Assembly (NCBI RefSeq): GCF_027579695.1
Contig: NC_083571.1
Span: forward strand, 73,885,279 to 73,949,278
Origin: Neoarius graeffei
Lineage: Eukaryota > Chordata > Actinopteri > Siluriformes > Ariidae
Direction: 5' to 3'
Length of the DNA: 64,000 bases
A program made the position numbers and the translations under genes. The number at the start of each line of letters is the position of its first letter. Within the stretch, counting starts at the first letter, position 1. The notes below the pieces were generated by a model, which saw only the letters and a list, made by a program, of their open reading frames with translations, ran no database searches and was not told the DNA's origin. Below are positions 1-9,940 of the stretch, piece after piece.

Positions 1-97
1 CCACGAGGAACTGCTTCAGCAAATTGGGAAAACCCTGGCACAGCTGACATCTCTGCCTGCATCTCCTGCTCCTGATCCAGCTCCCACTCCTGCTCCA

Positions 98-865
98 GTG
101 CCTCCTGCAATGCTGCCTTCTTCACCTTGCGAACCCAGCCTTCCTGCACCACAGAGGTATGACGGCAAGCACAGTGAGTGCCGAGAGTTCCTTACCCAGT
201 GTCAACTCACCTTTGAGCTTCAGCCTACCACCTACACTATGGATCGCCGCAAGATTGCCTTTGTGATCACCTTATTAGCTGGTAAGGCGCGAGCCTGGGC
301 TACTGCTATCTGGCAAAGACAGGGACCTGAGTGCTTTGATTTCCAGCTGTTTTCTGAAGAGATGCTTCGGGTCTTCGATCAGGCAGACATCAGTACCGAC
401 GCAGCCCGAAAGCTCATGTCCATCCGGCAAGGAGGAAGCGTCGCAGATTACGCCATCTCGTTCCGAACACTCGCAGCAGTAAGTGGATGGAACGAGACTG
501 CCCTGGTGTCAGCCTTCCACCATGGTCTGTCTGACCCCATCAAGGACGGTCTGGCCTCTATTGGATGCCCAAGTGACCTCGAAACCCTCATCTCACATGC
601 TATTCGTCTGGACAACAGGATGAGAGAACGCCACCAAGCCTTGAGCCCCCCCAGCCTCCCTACCTCTACCTGGAGACCGTCTACCTCCTTCAGTGACTGT
701 CCAGAACCCATGCAAGTGGGTCGTACTCGCCTCTCCGCATCTGAGAGGGAGCGCAGAAGGAGGGACAAGTGCTGCATCTACTGTGGCAAGCCTGGTCACT
801 TCCGAGCATCATGTCCCGAACTCTTGGGAAAAGGACCGCCCCGTCCAGCCGAGGGAGGGTTGTGA
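98..865 (+). CDS. gag part of the chromodomain retrotransposon
   Basis: This 255-residue frame is a retrotransposon Gag protein. The N-terminal third is proline-rich, the middle resembles a Ty3/gypsy capsid region (W/F-rich helices, [10 protein letters not shown] to LVSAFHHGL), and a CCHC zinc knuckle ([14 protein letters not shown]) sits near residues 227-240. In the family Gag forms the particle and packages the element RNA. Pol lies in another frame that overlaps the Gag end, as is usual for elements that link Gag and Pol by frameshifting. Confidence 0.75.
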   Translation: MPPAMLPSSPCEPSLPAPQRYDGKHSECREFLTQCQLTFELQPTTYTMDRRKIAFVITLLAGKARAWATAIWQRQGPECFDFQLFSEEMLRVFDQADISTDAARKLMSIRQGGSVADYAISFRTLAAVSGWNETALVSAFHHGLSDPIKDGLASIGCPSDLETLISHAIRLDNRMRERHQALSPPSLPTSTWRPSTSFSDCPEPMQVGRTRLSASERERRRRDKCCIYCGKPGHFRASCPELLGKGPPRPAEGGL

Positions 866-2031
866 CGGGGCCTACCCTCTCTCCCGGACTCCCTGGCCAA
901 GGAATCTACATCCCGGTCTCCATCTCCTGGGGTGAGTCTGTCCACTCTTGTCAAGCTTTGATAGACTCAGGGGCGGCTGGGAACTTTATGGATATTCACT
1001 TCGCCCAAAGCATCAATATTCCGACTGCACCTCTTGAAGTCCCACTGTCTGTGTCTGCCCTCGATGGCCAAGCGTTAGGTGATGGAAGAGTCACCCAAGT
1101 TACTTCTCCAGTCTTCCTCCAGTCTCAAGGTCACAAGGAAGAAATATCCCTGCACCTGATTCCTTCACCTGAGTTCCCAGTTATTCTAGGCCTTCCTTGG
1201 CTTACTCGCCACAACCCTCGCATAGACTGGGTAACAAGCCAGGTTGTGGAATGGGGCCCTGCATGCCATGCCTCTTGTCTGCTCTCTAGCTCTCCTGTGT
1301 CTCCTGCCGAGCCCCCTGATCTCACCGAGTTATCTCAAGTTCCCACAGAGTACTGGGATCTCAAGGAGGTATTCAGCAAGAGCAGGGCCGCCGTTCTTCC
1401 TCCGCACCGGGCCTACGACTGTGCCATCGACTTGCTCCCTGGGACTACCCCTCCTCGTGGCAGACTGTTTTCACTCTCTCAGCCAGATCGCAAGACCTGG
1501 AGCAAGGTCAGGAAGACCCTCATACAGACCTCCAGAACCAACCAGACTCAGGCCAACCGCCATAGAAGACCTGCACACGCTTTCCGCCCTGGGCAGCGTG
1601 TTTGGCTGTCCACTAAGGACCTTCCACTGCGGGTGGAGAACCGCAAGCTTGCTCCTCGCTACATTGGCCCCTTCAAGGTGGTGCGCAGGGTGAACCCTGT
1701 CTCCTACCGGCTCCAGTTGCCCCGGACTCTGAGGATCAACCCCACTTTCCATGTTTCCCTGTTACGGCCCGTACTGACATCTACGTATGCCCCTGCCCCT
1801 AGGAACCCCCCACCCCCCCGCATCTTCCAGGGGCAGACTGTGTTCACTGTGAATCGCCTGCTTGACTCCCGCCGGGTCCGCGGCGGGTTGCAATATCTGG
1901 TGGACTGGGAGGGCTATGGTCCTGAGGAGCGCTGCTGGGTTCCTGCTCGGGATGTCCTTGATAAAGAACTATGTCGGGACTTCCATTCGGCCCATCCGGA
2001 TCGCCCTGGGAACGTCAGGAGACGCTCCTAG
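770..2031 (+). CDS. pol remnant: protease and chromodomain tail
   Basis: This frame carries an aspartic protease signature ([13 protein letters not shown]) near its start. Near its end are the integrase C-terminal motif ([11 protein letters not shown]) and a chromodomain ([18 protein letters not shown]). Chromodomains steer integration towards particular chromatin in this clade. The element is a fossil and the pol region is not whole. It ends just before the polypurine stretch and the 3' LTR. Confidence 0.7.
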
Positions 2032-2043
2032 AGGGGGGGGTCC

Positions 2044-2518
2044 TGTTAGGACTGTTTTGGCCTCTAGAGGCCGCTGTTATTTCCTTTTCATGTCGTGTTT
2101 ATTTTGGCCTCTAGAGGCCGCCACTGTTCCTGTGTCTTGTGTTTGTGTTAATTGCCTAATTATCTTCACCTGTGTCCTTAATTAGTTTGTCTATTTATAC
2201 CCCTGAGTTCAGTCCTCTTGTCACGGAGTCTTTGTGCTGTTATGTTTATCTCCAGTTTCCTTTGTACTGTGTTTTTTGATCTTCTTAGCTTTTGAATTTT
2301 TGCACTTTGCTTTTCTTTTGGATTATACTCTTTGGTTTTTTTTTTTTGTCTTTTGTTTTGCCCTGTATATAGTGTATATAGTTTAAATAAACCTTTTGAT
2401 TCTTTTTCTACTTCCGCCTCACGCCTCTGCATTTGAGTCATCCCCCTGGTGGCCTAGTGGGGGTTTGCTGGATTATCACACCAACGAACCAGGTTCGAAT
2501 CCCAGCAAAACCCTAACA
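2044..2518 (+). repeat. 3' LTR of the chromodomain retrotransposon
   Basis: A 475-bp LTR starting TGTTAGG and ending CCTAACA, preceded by a G-rich purine stretch. It contains a polyadenylation signal (AATAAA near 2384). The matching 5' LTR is outside the window, so no divergence age can be given. Confidence 0.85.
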
Positions 2519-2612
2519 AAAAGTTTCCTTAGTGATTTATTTGTACATGATTACAAAAAAAAACCCCTTTAATGTAATGAATTAAAATTCGAAAGATCAT
2601 CAGTGGTGTTAC

Positions 2613-2846
2613 CATGAGAAAGAGGAATTCATCGTCCAACTCTGAAAGCTGACCCAGTTCATTCTCTCTCTTCTTCAGCTCGGTCACTTCCTGTTCCTTA
2701 CGCTGCAGGATTTTCTCAGCTCGCTGCACTTCAGCTTCTTCTGTAGCTTTGATTATTCCTCGAAACTCTAAACGTTTCTTTTCAGCTAAGCTGATCCACT
2801 CCACAAAGACCTTCTCACTTTGATCCAGTGTTGTCTTTGCAGAGGA
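2613..2846 (-). CDS. TRIM coiled-coil exon 2 (234 bp)
   Basis: Exactly 234 bp (78 codons), the standard length of the second coiled-coil exon in fish TRIM genes, between AATAG and a GTAACA donor. It reads SSAKTTLDQSEKVFVEWIS and on through a Lys/Glu-rich coil ending in a QLSELDDEFLFLM motif. It is open throughout and would give the antiparallel TRIM dimer helix. Confidence 0.75.
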
Positions 2847-2993
2847 CTATTATAAAACCCAGATTTGATGCAGAAGATTGATTGTTATAAGCAGAGAAAT
2901 CCATTTTAGCACAAAGTAAATCATGATACAGAGCTACAAGTCTTTACATCTCTAGACTTTTAACATTGTTTTGTACTCTATATTTATAATGAC

Positions 2994-3089
2994 CTTGATT
3001 GACTATATTGCTTTCTGTAAATCTTTCATGCTGTTCTCTGCTGCTCGAGTTCTCTGGAGAACCTTTGTTTGGACCTGTTGGATCGCTTG
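2994..3089 (-). pseudogene. TRIM coiled-coil exon 1 (96 bp) with in-frame stop
   Basis: Exactly 96 bp between TTTTCTACAG and an AAG|GTCATT donor, the canonical size of this TRIM exon. It reads as a heptad-rich helix (QAIQQVQTKVLQRTRAAENS onward). Codon 29 is TAG where fish TRIMs have Glu in the A-V-E-S-x-K motif. Confidence 0.7.
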
Positions 3090-3284
3090 CTGTAGAAAAC
3101 ATACAGAATTATTTTATTGTTCCCTGTCAAAGATTACAATACACTTAACTCTGTATCTCCGCAGTCAAAGATTACAATACACTTAACTAGGAGATTAAAG
3201 AATCAGAGAATGTTTGTATTTTTTTAAGGGTAACTTAACATTGTTTTTTTCATACTAGATATTCATAATTATTATAATTATTAG

Positions 3285-3638
3285 TGGAAGCACGGTGGTG
3301 TAGTGGTTAGCGCTGTCGCCTCACAGCAAGAAGGTCCAGGTTCGTGGCTGGCGAGGGCCTTTCTGTGTGGAGTTTGCATGTTCTCCTCGTGTCTGCGTGG
3401 GTTTCCTCCAGGTGCTCCGGTTTCCCCCACAGTCCAAAGACATGCAGGTTAGGTTAACTGGTGACTCTAAATTGACCGTGAATGTGAATGGTTGTCTGTG
3501 TCTATGTGTCAGCCCTGTGATGACCTGGAGACTTGTCCAGGGTGTACCCCGCCTTTCACCCGTAGTCAGCTGGGATAGGCTCCAGCTTGCCTGCGACCCT
3601 GTAGAACAGAATAAAGCGGCTAGAGATAATGAGATGAG
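3285..3638 (+). repeat. tRNA-derived SINE (family A)
   Basis: The head has tRNA-like box A (GTGGTGTAGTGGTTAGCGCT) and box B regions, then a conserved body, and the tail is TAGAGATAATGAGATGAG. It is flanked by an 11-bp duplication ATAATTATTAG (3274-3284 and 3639-3649). It lies in the TRIM intron. The family resembles catfish Mermaid-type SINEs, a tentative name. Confidence 0.9.
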
Positions 3639-3752
3639 ATAATTATTAGTTTTTTAATGTATTTATAGCTCTAAACACTGTTTATTTGTATTTATTAGTA
3701 GTTTTAATTTATGAGCTCCTTTTTGAAAATCATGTATTATGAAAGTTTCCTC

Positions 3753-3779
3753 AATAATAATAATAATAATAATAATAAT
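3753..3779. repeat. (AAT)n microsatellite
   Basis: About nine AAT units between the two intronic SINEs. Confidence 0.9.
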
Positions 3780-3976
3780 CTGCAAACTAAAACCAAAATA
3801 TTTTTCTATTCATCCCATGTAAAACTAATATTATATGAGCTTTATATTTATTATCTCATCTCATTATCGCTAGCCGCTTTATCCTTCTACAGGGTCACAG
3901 GCAAGTTGGAGCCTATCCCAGCTGACTACGGGCGAAAGGCGGGGTACACCCTGGACAAGTTGCCAGGTCATCACAG

Positions 3977-5128
3977 CAGTGCCGTATTAAGCCAATGCGG
4001 TGCCCCTGGGCACTATACCACAAGTGCCCCCCCCCCCCCACCACCACCACCACCCTGCGCGCACGCGTTCAGTAACCTCCTGCACACACAAACCTTGCCC
4101 TTTGCTGTCAAAAATAGTAGCATATACATAAACAATAGTACACATAAACAAGGTCATTCTTCCTCATTGAAAATGTATTAAGTAGGCTACATCAGCCCAT
4201 CAAATTCACTGAAAACAACCAACGATATGCATGTAGGCATATTGAAATGTCTTATTCAAAAATGAGCAGCATATATTTGTATGTCTCAATAAAAACCTTC
4301 AAAGCATCCATACTCTATTCTATCCGTATTAAAATGTCTCAATTCAAAATGTGTATCAATTCAAACAGCATCAGCAATTTAAACAGCATCCATCTATATA
4401 CAATACAGCCTATTCAAATGTGTCAATTCAAAATGTGTATCAATTAAAATAGTATCGATTAAAATAGCATACTCTATTCTATCCATATTCAAATGTCTCA
4501 ATTCGAAATATAAATTCAAATAACATCCAGTACGGCATATTCAGTCGCCGACCCCTCGGCTAACACTGGCTGTGGTTGTAGCATCTCCCCGGCTAGTGCT
4601 AGCAGGGCCATCTCCCTCACTAGCATCGCTGATTTCACTAGCTTCAGCTTCAGCGCTGGTAGTGACAGCAGTTGTCGATGTTTTTATAAAAAAAAACGAT
4701 CTAACACTGGAACATTTTTAATTGCAGCTACATGCCTGGAGTCTTTCTCTTTTTTAAATTTTCTCGTCGCACAACCACTCAATTGATGTCTGTCCATTTT
4801 TCATTTCTACCGCGGTTTTTAAAAAATTGATGCATTTCACCGTAGGTGGACTGGCTCAACTGACAGGTTGAGGAAAGGGGGGTTAATGGTCACATAGGCC
4901 ACTCTTCCTCAGAATTATGATTATTGTTCTTATGAAATCAGTGTTCATAATGAATTATATATGACTATTTAACAGTGTCAAGTGTTTGTACACTTAACCA
5001 TTTTAAGTGTACAAACATTCACGAAAAATATTTTTAAAGTTTCTGTCATGTGGTGCCCCCCCACTGGCTGTGAGTGGTTGGTGCCCCTGGGCACTGTGCC
5101 GCAGGCCCATATAGTTAATCCGGCCTTG
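3977..5128 (-). mobile_element. non-autonomous hAT transposon inside a SINE
   Basis: An 1152-bp insert with ends CAGTGCCGTATTAA and (reverse complement) CAAGGCCGGATTAA, flanked by an exact 8-bp duplication CATCACAG (3969-3976 and 5129-5136), the hAT signature. It keeps a stub of a hAT transposase reading frame on the minus strand and several runs of CA-rich and TTCAAA-rich filler. Confidence 0.88.
4684..4797 (-). pseudogene. hAT transposase N-terminal stub
   Basis: A 37-codon frame starting MDRHQLSGCATRKFKKEKDS, the style of start seen in TTF-type (ZMYM1-like) hAT transposases, ending in a stop inside a run of T. A Ser/Thr/Ala-rich stretch continues in another frame. It is non-functional and useful only to classify its host element. 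Confidence 0.5.
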
Positions 5129-5646
5129 CATCACAGGGCTGACACATAGACACAGACAACCATTCACACTCACATCTACGGTCAATTTAGAGTCACCAGT
5201 TAACCTAACCTGCATGTCTTTGGACTGTGGGGGAAACCGGAGCACCCGGAGGAAACCCACGCGGACACGGGGAGAACATGCAAACTCCACACAGAAAGGC
5301 CCTCGTCGGCCACGGGGCTCGAACCCGGACCTTCTTGCTGTGAGGCGACAGTGCTAACCACTACACCACCGTGCCGCCCCTGAATTTATTATACTGTATA
5401 TTATTTTTTAGGAATATCTGTGCTTTCCAGTATATTCTGTGTTCACTCTTCATGTCATTTACTTTCACTTTGAGAAAATAACAGTTATTCTTCTTTTGTA
5501 CTTTTATTATATTTTATTATTGTGAGTCTCCTTGAGCATCTTGCCTTTCTGTAGCTCATGTCGGATGGCGGACGCCATGCCTTTGTACTTATACACAAAC
5601 ACACAGTGTCTAATATGTAAAAACAAGAGCTAAAAAAGGTTCTTAC

Positions 5647-6270
5647 CTGATGTTGTTCTCTGTCATTTGCAAATTTAATTGTGTTATGGTGATTACAACA
5701 ATAAGCACACTCGGAGCACACAACTCTCTCCTCAGTGACACATAAAACATCTTTAAGCTTGTTGTGTGTGCTGCAGATCCTGTCTTTGACATTATACCTG
5801 GTGTCTGTCACTTTGTGCGTGTTGCTCGGGTTCAGCTCATTGTGAAGGTCAAAGTGAGCTTGGCAGTATGAAGCTACACACACCAGACAGGACTTCACAG
5901 CTTTATATTTTTGTCCACAGATGTCACACTCCACATCTTCAGGTCCAGTGAGGGTTCTTTCAGCAACATATGTCTTCTTCAGCTTTTCCACCATGCCAGC
6001 CAACATGATGTTCCGACCCAGGACTGGTCGTGGGCTAAACTGCTGTTTACACATGGAGCAGGTATAAACTTTGCGGTGAGCCTCTCCATCCCACTGTGTG
6101 TTGATGCAGGACATACAGAAACTGTGTCCACAGGGAACAGAGACAGGATCTTTCAGCAGATGTAAGCAGATAGCACAGGTGAACTCGTCCAAATTCACAG
6201 AGACTCTGGCCTCGGCTGAACCCCACGGTTCAGAGAGACTGTGCAGATCTGAGGCTTTACTTTCGTTTCT
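5647..6270 (-). CDS. TRIM exon: RING finger and two B-boxes
   Basis: The exon is bounded by an acceptor (TTCTAG at 6276-6271) and a GTAAGA donor (5646-5641). It reads into a C3HC4 RING finger (CAICLHLLKDPVSVPCGHSF, then CMSC and CSMC), followed by B-box 1 (CDICGQKYKAVKSCLVC) and B-box 2 (CSTHNKLKDVLCVTEE, then CSEC and CNHH). It stays open across its whole length. The RING would bind an E2 ubiquitin-conjugating enzyme. No in-frame ATG precedes the RING, so the true start is further upstream or lost. Confidence 0.8.
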
Positions 6271-6436
6271 CTAGAAGGAAATGTTTGCTCAAGATAAAGG
6301 CGTGTTTAACACTGTATAAGACACAAGACCTTGCTCTTTTATCTACATACTGTGTAAGACAAATACACCATGCTGTGCTTACAGGAGTGTGAAGTAAAAC
6401 AAAAACACAACAAAAAAACCCAGTTTGTTTTAAAGT

Positions 6437-6586
6437 TTAATTTCTTTTCATCTTTGATAATCTCCTGTACTTAGTGCATGCTGCGATATCAGAGATGTAG
6501 CTCTTTAGCACCTCAAACTGGTTGAACATTTCCTTTGCCTTTCCCTCTGAGATACAGGTCACATGTAGGAGCGAAGGAGCCATTCC
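6437..6586 (-). CDS. unrecognised candidate terminal coding exon
   Basis: Minus-strand open stretch of 49 codons after a good acceptor (TTGCTGTGTTACAG), ending in TAA. It begins G-MAPSLLHVTCISEGKAKEM and includes FNQFEVLKSYISDIAACTKY. The composition is protein-like and helical, with no repeat similarity that I can see. I do not recognise the family. It sits about 170 bp upstream of the TRIM RING exon on the same strand, so it could be the last exon of a neighbouring host gene or a fragment of an unknown element. Confidence 0.3.
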   Translation of the reverse strand, partial: GMAPSLLHVTCISEGKAKEMFNQFEVLKSYISDIAACTKYRRLSKMKRN

Positions 6587-6864
6587 CTGTAACACAGCAA
6601 CAAGCACATTAACAGCGCTTTTCTTTTAACAGTAGGGGTGGGCGATACCAAGTAAATACAGGGCTAGTACCGCTGATACCGATACTTTTTACTTGAAATG
6701 TTATGATCATTGAATAATTTTGTGATTTTGCCTTTTTTAGTTGATTATGAGTATGATAAAACACAGGACAAAGATTTTAGGCAAATAAAAATGTTTTTTT
6801 ATTAACTAACTACAACAATATAAAACAATGTAACAGTATATTAATAATAAAATAATTCCCTTAT

Positions 6865-7152
6865 CACCTTCTGCTACACAAAATTGTTTAAGAAAAAAGT
6901 CACTAGTGCAAAATAATAAAAAAGCAACAATGTAACAAAAATATAAATATAACAATGTCAACAACACCACAAAAAATACCTTCCATTGCAGGCAAATATT
7001 TGTGAAAAATAAAGTCAGTAATAAAGTAACAAAGTCAGTCGTGCAAAATAAGTAAACAAAAGCAACAATGTAATAAATATAAATATAACAATATAAACAA
7101 CACAACAAAAAAAATACCTTCCATTGCTCGCAAATATTTGTGAAAAATAAAG
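6865..7152. repeat. imperfect tandem repeat, about 138-bp unit
   Basis: Two copies of an A/T-rich unit sharing GTGCAAAATAA, AGCAACAATGTAA, TACCTTCCATTGC and CAAATATTTGTGAAAAAT, spaced about 138 bp, in the left arm of the outer composite. Confidence 0.75.
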
Positions 7153-7414
7153 TCAGTGCTCTGACTCTCCGCTCTCCGACAAAGCAGGGAGGGGGCGGGG
7201 CAAGGCGGGAGCGAGAGAGAGAGAGAGGTGCGCTGTTTACACTACAGTGTTGCCAGATTGGGCGGTTTTGAATTCTACTTTGCGGGCAAAAATTGCTTGG
7301 GCCGGTTGACAAAAATTGAGCGGCTTTGACGTTAGTTCGGCGGGTTTTTATCAGATGTTTATAAGGGTGATTCTTAGACTACCGGCACTTTTATGTCCTT
7401 TGATCATATTTTAT

Positions 7415-7416
7415 GA

Positions 7417-7448
<32 letters not shown>

Positions 7449-7453
7449 AAAAA
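7415..7453 (+). repeat. (GAAA)n microsatellite
   Basis: About nine GAAA units directly before a SINE. Confidence 0.9.
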
Positions 7454-7457
7454 AGGG

Positions 7458-7835
7458 GAGGGCACGGTGGTGTAGTGGTTAGCGCTGTCGCCTCACAGCA
7501 AGAAGGTCCGGGTTCGAGCCCCGGGGCCGGCGAGGGCCTTTCTGTGTGGAGTTTGCATGTTCTCCCCGTGTCCGCGTGGGTTTCCTCCGGGTGCTCCGGT
7601 TTCCCCCACAGTCCAAAGACATGCAGGTTAGGCTAACTGGTGACTCTAAATTGAGCGTAGGTGTGAATGTGAGTGTGAATGGTTGTCTGTGTCTATGTGT
7701 CAGCCCTGTGATGACCTGGTGACTTGTCCAGGGTGTACCCTGCCTTTCGCCCGTAGTCAGCTGGGATAGGCTCCAGCTTGCCTGCGACCCTGTAGAACAG
7801 GATAAAGCGGCTAGAGATAATGAGATGAGAGATGA
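7458..7835 (+). repeat. SINE family A
   Basis: Full-length copy with tRNA-like head and GATAATGAGATGAGA tail, inserted in the purine tract and flanked by GAAAAAAAGGG (7447-7457 and 7836-7846). Confidence 0.9.
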
Positions 7836-8207
7836 GAAAAAAAGGGAAATTTCACACCTTTATAGTTATCTTTACAATGAGAGTGTTTTAGGAAATTTGT
7901 ACTGGTAGTGTATGATGACGTTTTCACCTTTTTCAACATCATTATATATGCAAATGTTGCTGTTTTGTGGTTGTACCACACCCAGACTTTTGATCTTCAA
8001 TGATAAAAATTAATTGTAAAAAAATGTTTTTTCTAATGTTTTAAAATGTCACTGAATAAAGTATCAGTAAAATAATCAAAACATAATTGGGGTATTCGAG
8101 GCCATTCAACTGTTTGTGTTTTTTTTTAACCAAATGTAGTTGTCCCACACTATTGAGGTTTTTCACCCACGTGACCAAGTCATGTGATGGATCGTTAGGC
8201 TGCCATT

Positions 8208-8630
8208 TTGGACGTCACGGCTCGAATCAGTTTGAATGCGAGGAAGGCGACAAACGAAAAATATAAAAGAAAAAGGAGCGAGATGCAGAAAACACCTTCA
8301 CTATCCAGTGACGTAGGGCATTTACAGGGCGAGCAGAGGGAGAGGTATTTGCAAAAATTGAGGTTAGCAGGCTTAGAGAACGACGTTTACCTGCTTCCAC
8401 CAGGATTGTTCACTGACGTACGGAAGTACACGAAGCCCTCGTCTTTACCTGACTTCAGCCCACGTGATCTGTATACCTATGTCGTTAAAAACCCATCGCC
8501 ATACACAGGTATTGATCTGAAAGCGTATAAGAGTTTGGATGCCTACAAATATTTTGTGTCAGGCTGGGTAACATGCCTACATCAGCGGGTCGTCCCTGGA
8601 GCCGGTGGTCGCCATCTTATTACAGCTAAG
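8208..8630 (+). CDS. transposon-borne exon, YqaJ-protein N-terminus-like
   Basis: The open frame has basic, Glu-rich residues first, then ERYLQKLRLAGLENDVYLLP, a TKPSSLPDFSPRDLYTYVV segment and NPSPYTGIDLKAYKSLDAYK followed by YFVSGWV. It ends at an AAG|GTTTGT donor-like site. From memory this matches the N-terminal part of fish repeat-associated proteins annotated with SWIM and YqaJ (phage-recombinase-type nuclease) domains; those domains themselves are not in this copy. No ATG opens the frame. Most likely a first-exon remnant of the autonomous relative. Confidence 0.45.
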
Positions 8631-8952
8631 GTTTGTTCACATTTTCATTTACTTTCGGTCCTCAGGATAAACAAAATGTTATTAAATGTCATTGAAATAA
8701 CTTCTTAGTCTGTTGAGACATGGCCCGTTATAAATTTGCTGTTACCAGGCAATGACCAAGAACTGTATTATTAGGGTCGGTGTCTGTGTTGTAGCAGTGT
8801 ACTAGCAGCTAGCTGTTAGCACTAGCTAATGTCAACAACATATGCTAGTATGTTACTGTAGCAATGTTTACATTCAGTCATTTGGATGACTGTTAAAACC
8901 TTTCAGTCTCAAGTTTTTCCTTTACTGTATTTACTAGTTTACTGTAATTATG

Positions 8953-9215
8953 ATCCGGCAGCTATTTACACCGGATCCAGTGTAAATAGCTGCCGGAGCG
9001 CGCTCCGGAACCTCGGCCGGAGCACTCCGGGAGCAAGCCGGAGTGTGCTGCTTAATTTGAGGGGGAGCAAGCCGGAGCGCACTCCGGAACCTCGGCCGGA
9101 GCACTCCGGGAGCAAGCCGGAGCGTGCTGCTTAACTTGAGGGGGAGCAAGCCGGAGCGCGCTGCTTCATTTGAGGGGGAGCAAGCCGGAGCGCGCTCCGG
9201 CAGCTATTTACACTG
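8953..9215. repeat. GC-rich tandem block and hairpin
   Basis: A palindrome around GGATCC (CAGCTATTTACACC and its complement) is followed by two and a half copies of a roughly 75-bp unit. The unit is built from GGAGCAAGCCGGAGCGC, CTCCGGAACCTCGGCCGG and GCTGCTTAATTTGAGG, and the block closes with another copy of the palindrome arm. It can fold strongly. Confidence 0.8.
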
Positions 9216-9792
9216 GCTCCGTTGACATTAGCTAGCTTGACCTTCAAAATGGCGGACACCAGGGCATCACGTGACCCTGTGACGTCAGGTGAAAAACCTC
9301 AATTGCTGTAATTTCCACCACAACACTGTAATGTCCCTTTAAAAGGTTTGTATGAAAGATTGTTTGGGTAGTTTCTATGGAGATGAACAGTGACACCAGA
9401 GCACATGTCTGCTATGGAGGGAATTTTGACTTCATCCATCAACTTTTGAAGAAAAGCCAAGGTAAATATAGCTTGAAATGAAAATATTTTTATTGTATGT
9501 AATTTCCAAACATGCCGTAACGTCAACTGAGTTTGTAAATAAGTTGTTTTTTTAACGCACATAGATGTATTTTGCATGCACAAAATGCTAGATACCACTT
9601 CTTAGCTAATATAAGATGTTAGCGTAGATTTTTCCTCAAAAAACTGTAGGATTGTAATTTCCACCACCGTAATTTCCACCACATTGCATTCTTGGGTGGA
9701 AATTACAATGGTGTGGTGGAAATTACATTTATGCATGCAGGCGAAATTCTTGGATCCCCATACACTGCCTTTGCTCTCTCACACACTCATCT

Positions 9793-9940
9793 CATGCTCT
9801 CCCCACACATTCAGCCTATGCACACACTTCACACACTCAGTCTGCTCTCCCCCATCACATCCTGTCCATGCTCTCCCCACACATTCAGCCTATGCACACA
9901 CTTCACACACTCAGTCTACTCTCCCCCATCACATCCTGTC
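9793..9940 (+). repeat. 74-bp tandem duplication
   Basis: Two near-identical 74-bp copies starting CATGCTCTCCCCACACATTC, in a C/A-rich low-complexity stretch running to about 10200. Confidence 0.85.

Larger units (their letters stand above)
1..2518 (+). mobile_element. Ty3/gypsy chromodomain LTR retrotransposon, 3' part
   Basis: A Metaviridae fossil of the chromovirus type, as in fish Sushi-like elements. Parts seen in order: Gag with a CCHC zinc knuckle, an aspartic protease motif (DSGA), an integrase C-terminal tail with a chromodomain, a polypurine stretch just before the LTR, and a 475-bp 3' LTR with 7-bp inverted ends TGTTAGG/CCTAACA. The 5' LTR lies outside the window. The copy is broken and shorter inside than the family norm, with at least one large break; the age is not datable here because only one LTR is present. 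Confidence 0.88.
3854..5383 (-). repeat. SINE family A, split by a hAT insertion
   Basis: Tail-to-head SINE on the minus strand, flanked by ATTTATTA (3846-3853 and 5384-5391). It is cut at its AACCTGG-CATCACAG region by the hAT element at 3977-5128. The two SINE halves abut exactly once the insert and one 8-bp duplicate are taken out. Confidence 0.9.
2613..6270 (-). pseudogene. TRIM-family (finTRIM-like) gene remnant
   Basis: Three exons on the minus strand match the fixed exon pattern of fish TRIM proteins: a RING/B-box exon (5647-6270), a 96-bp coiled-coil exon (2994-3089) and a 234-bp coiled-coil exon (2613-2846). All junctions are phase 0 with AG/GT sites. TRIM proteins of this type are RING E3 ubiquitin ligases, many of them antiviral in fish. 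The 96-bp exon has an in-frame TAG (3003-3005) where relatives read Glu, so a full-length product is unlikely. The downstream PRY-SPRY exons are not in the window; the LTR retrotransposon ends about 95 bp beyond the last exon. No ATG is visible in the first exon, so an upstream start exon is expected. It could still make a short RING/B-box protein. Confidence 0.72.
8152..9303 (+). mobile_element. TIR element ATTGAGGTTTTTCACC with gene-like exon
   Basis: The ends ATTGAGGTTTTTCACC are perfect 16-bp inverted repeats. Inside lie a well-preserved coding exon (8208-8630) and a GC-rich tandem block. No clear target duplication was found. It splits the 5-kb element. Superfamily unknown; probably a shortened derivative of a larger autonomous element. 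Confidence 0.65.

Noticed and set aside
3292-3360. tRNA gene-like box A and box B sequence, recurring at each SINE head
   Set aside because: No cloverleaf closes, and each is joined to a conserved non-tRNA body with target duplications; these are SINE heads.
3367-3642. Open frames starting MEFACSPRVCVGFLQVLRFP that recur many times
   Set aside because: Chance translations of the SINE body, present in every copy and on both strands.
6806-7312. 168-codon minus-strand frame rich in Phe, Leu and Tyr, looking membrane-like
   Set aside because: Translation of an A/T-rich tandem repeat inside a transposon arm; hydrophobicity follows base composition.
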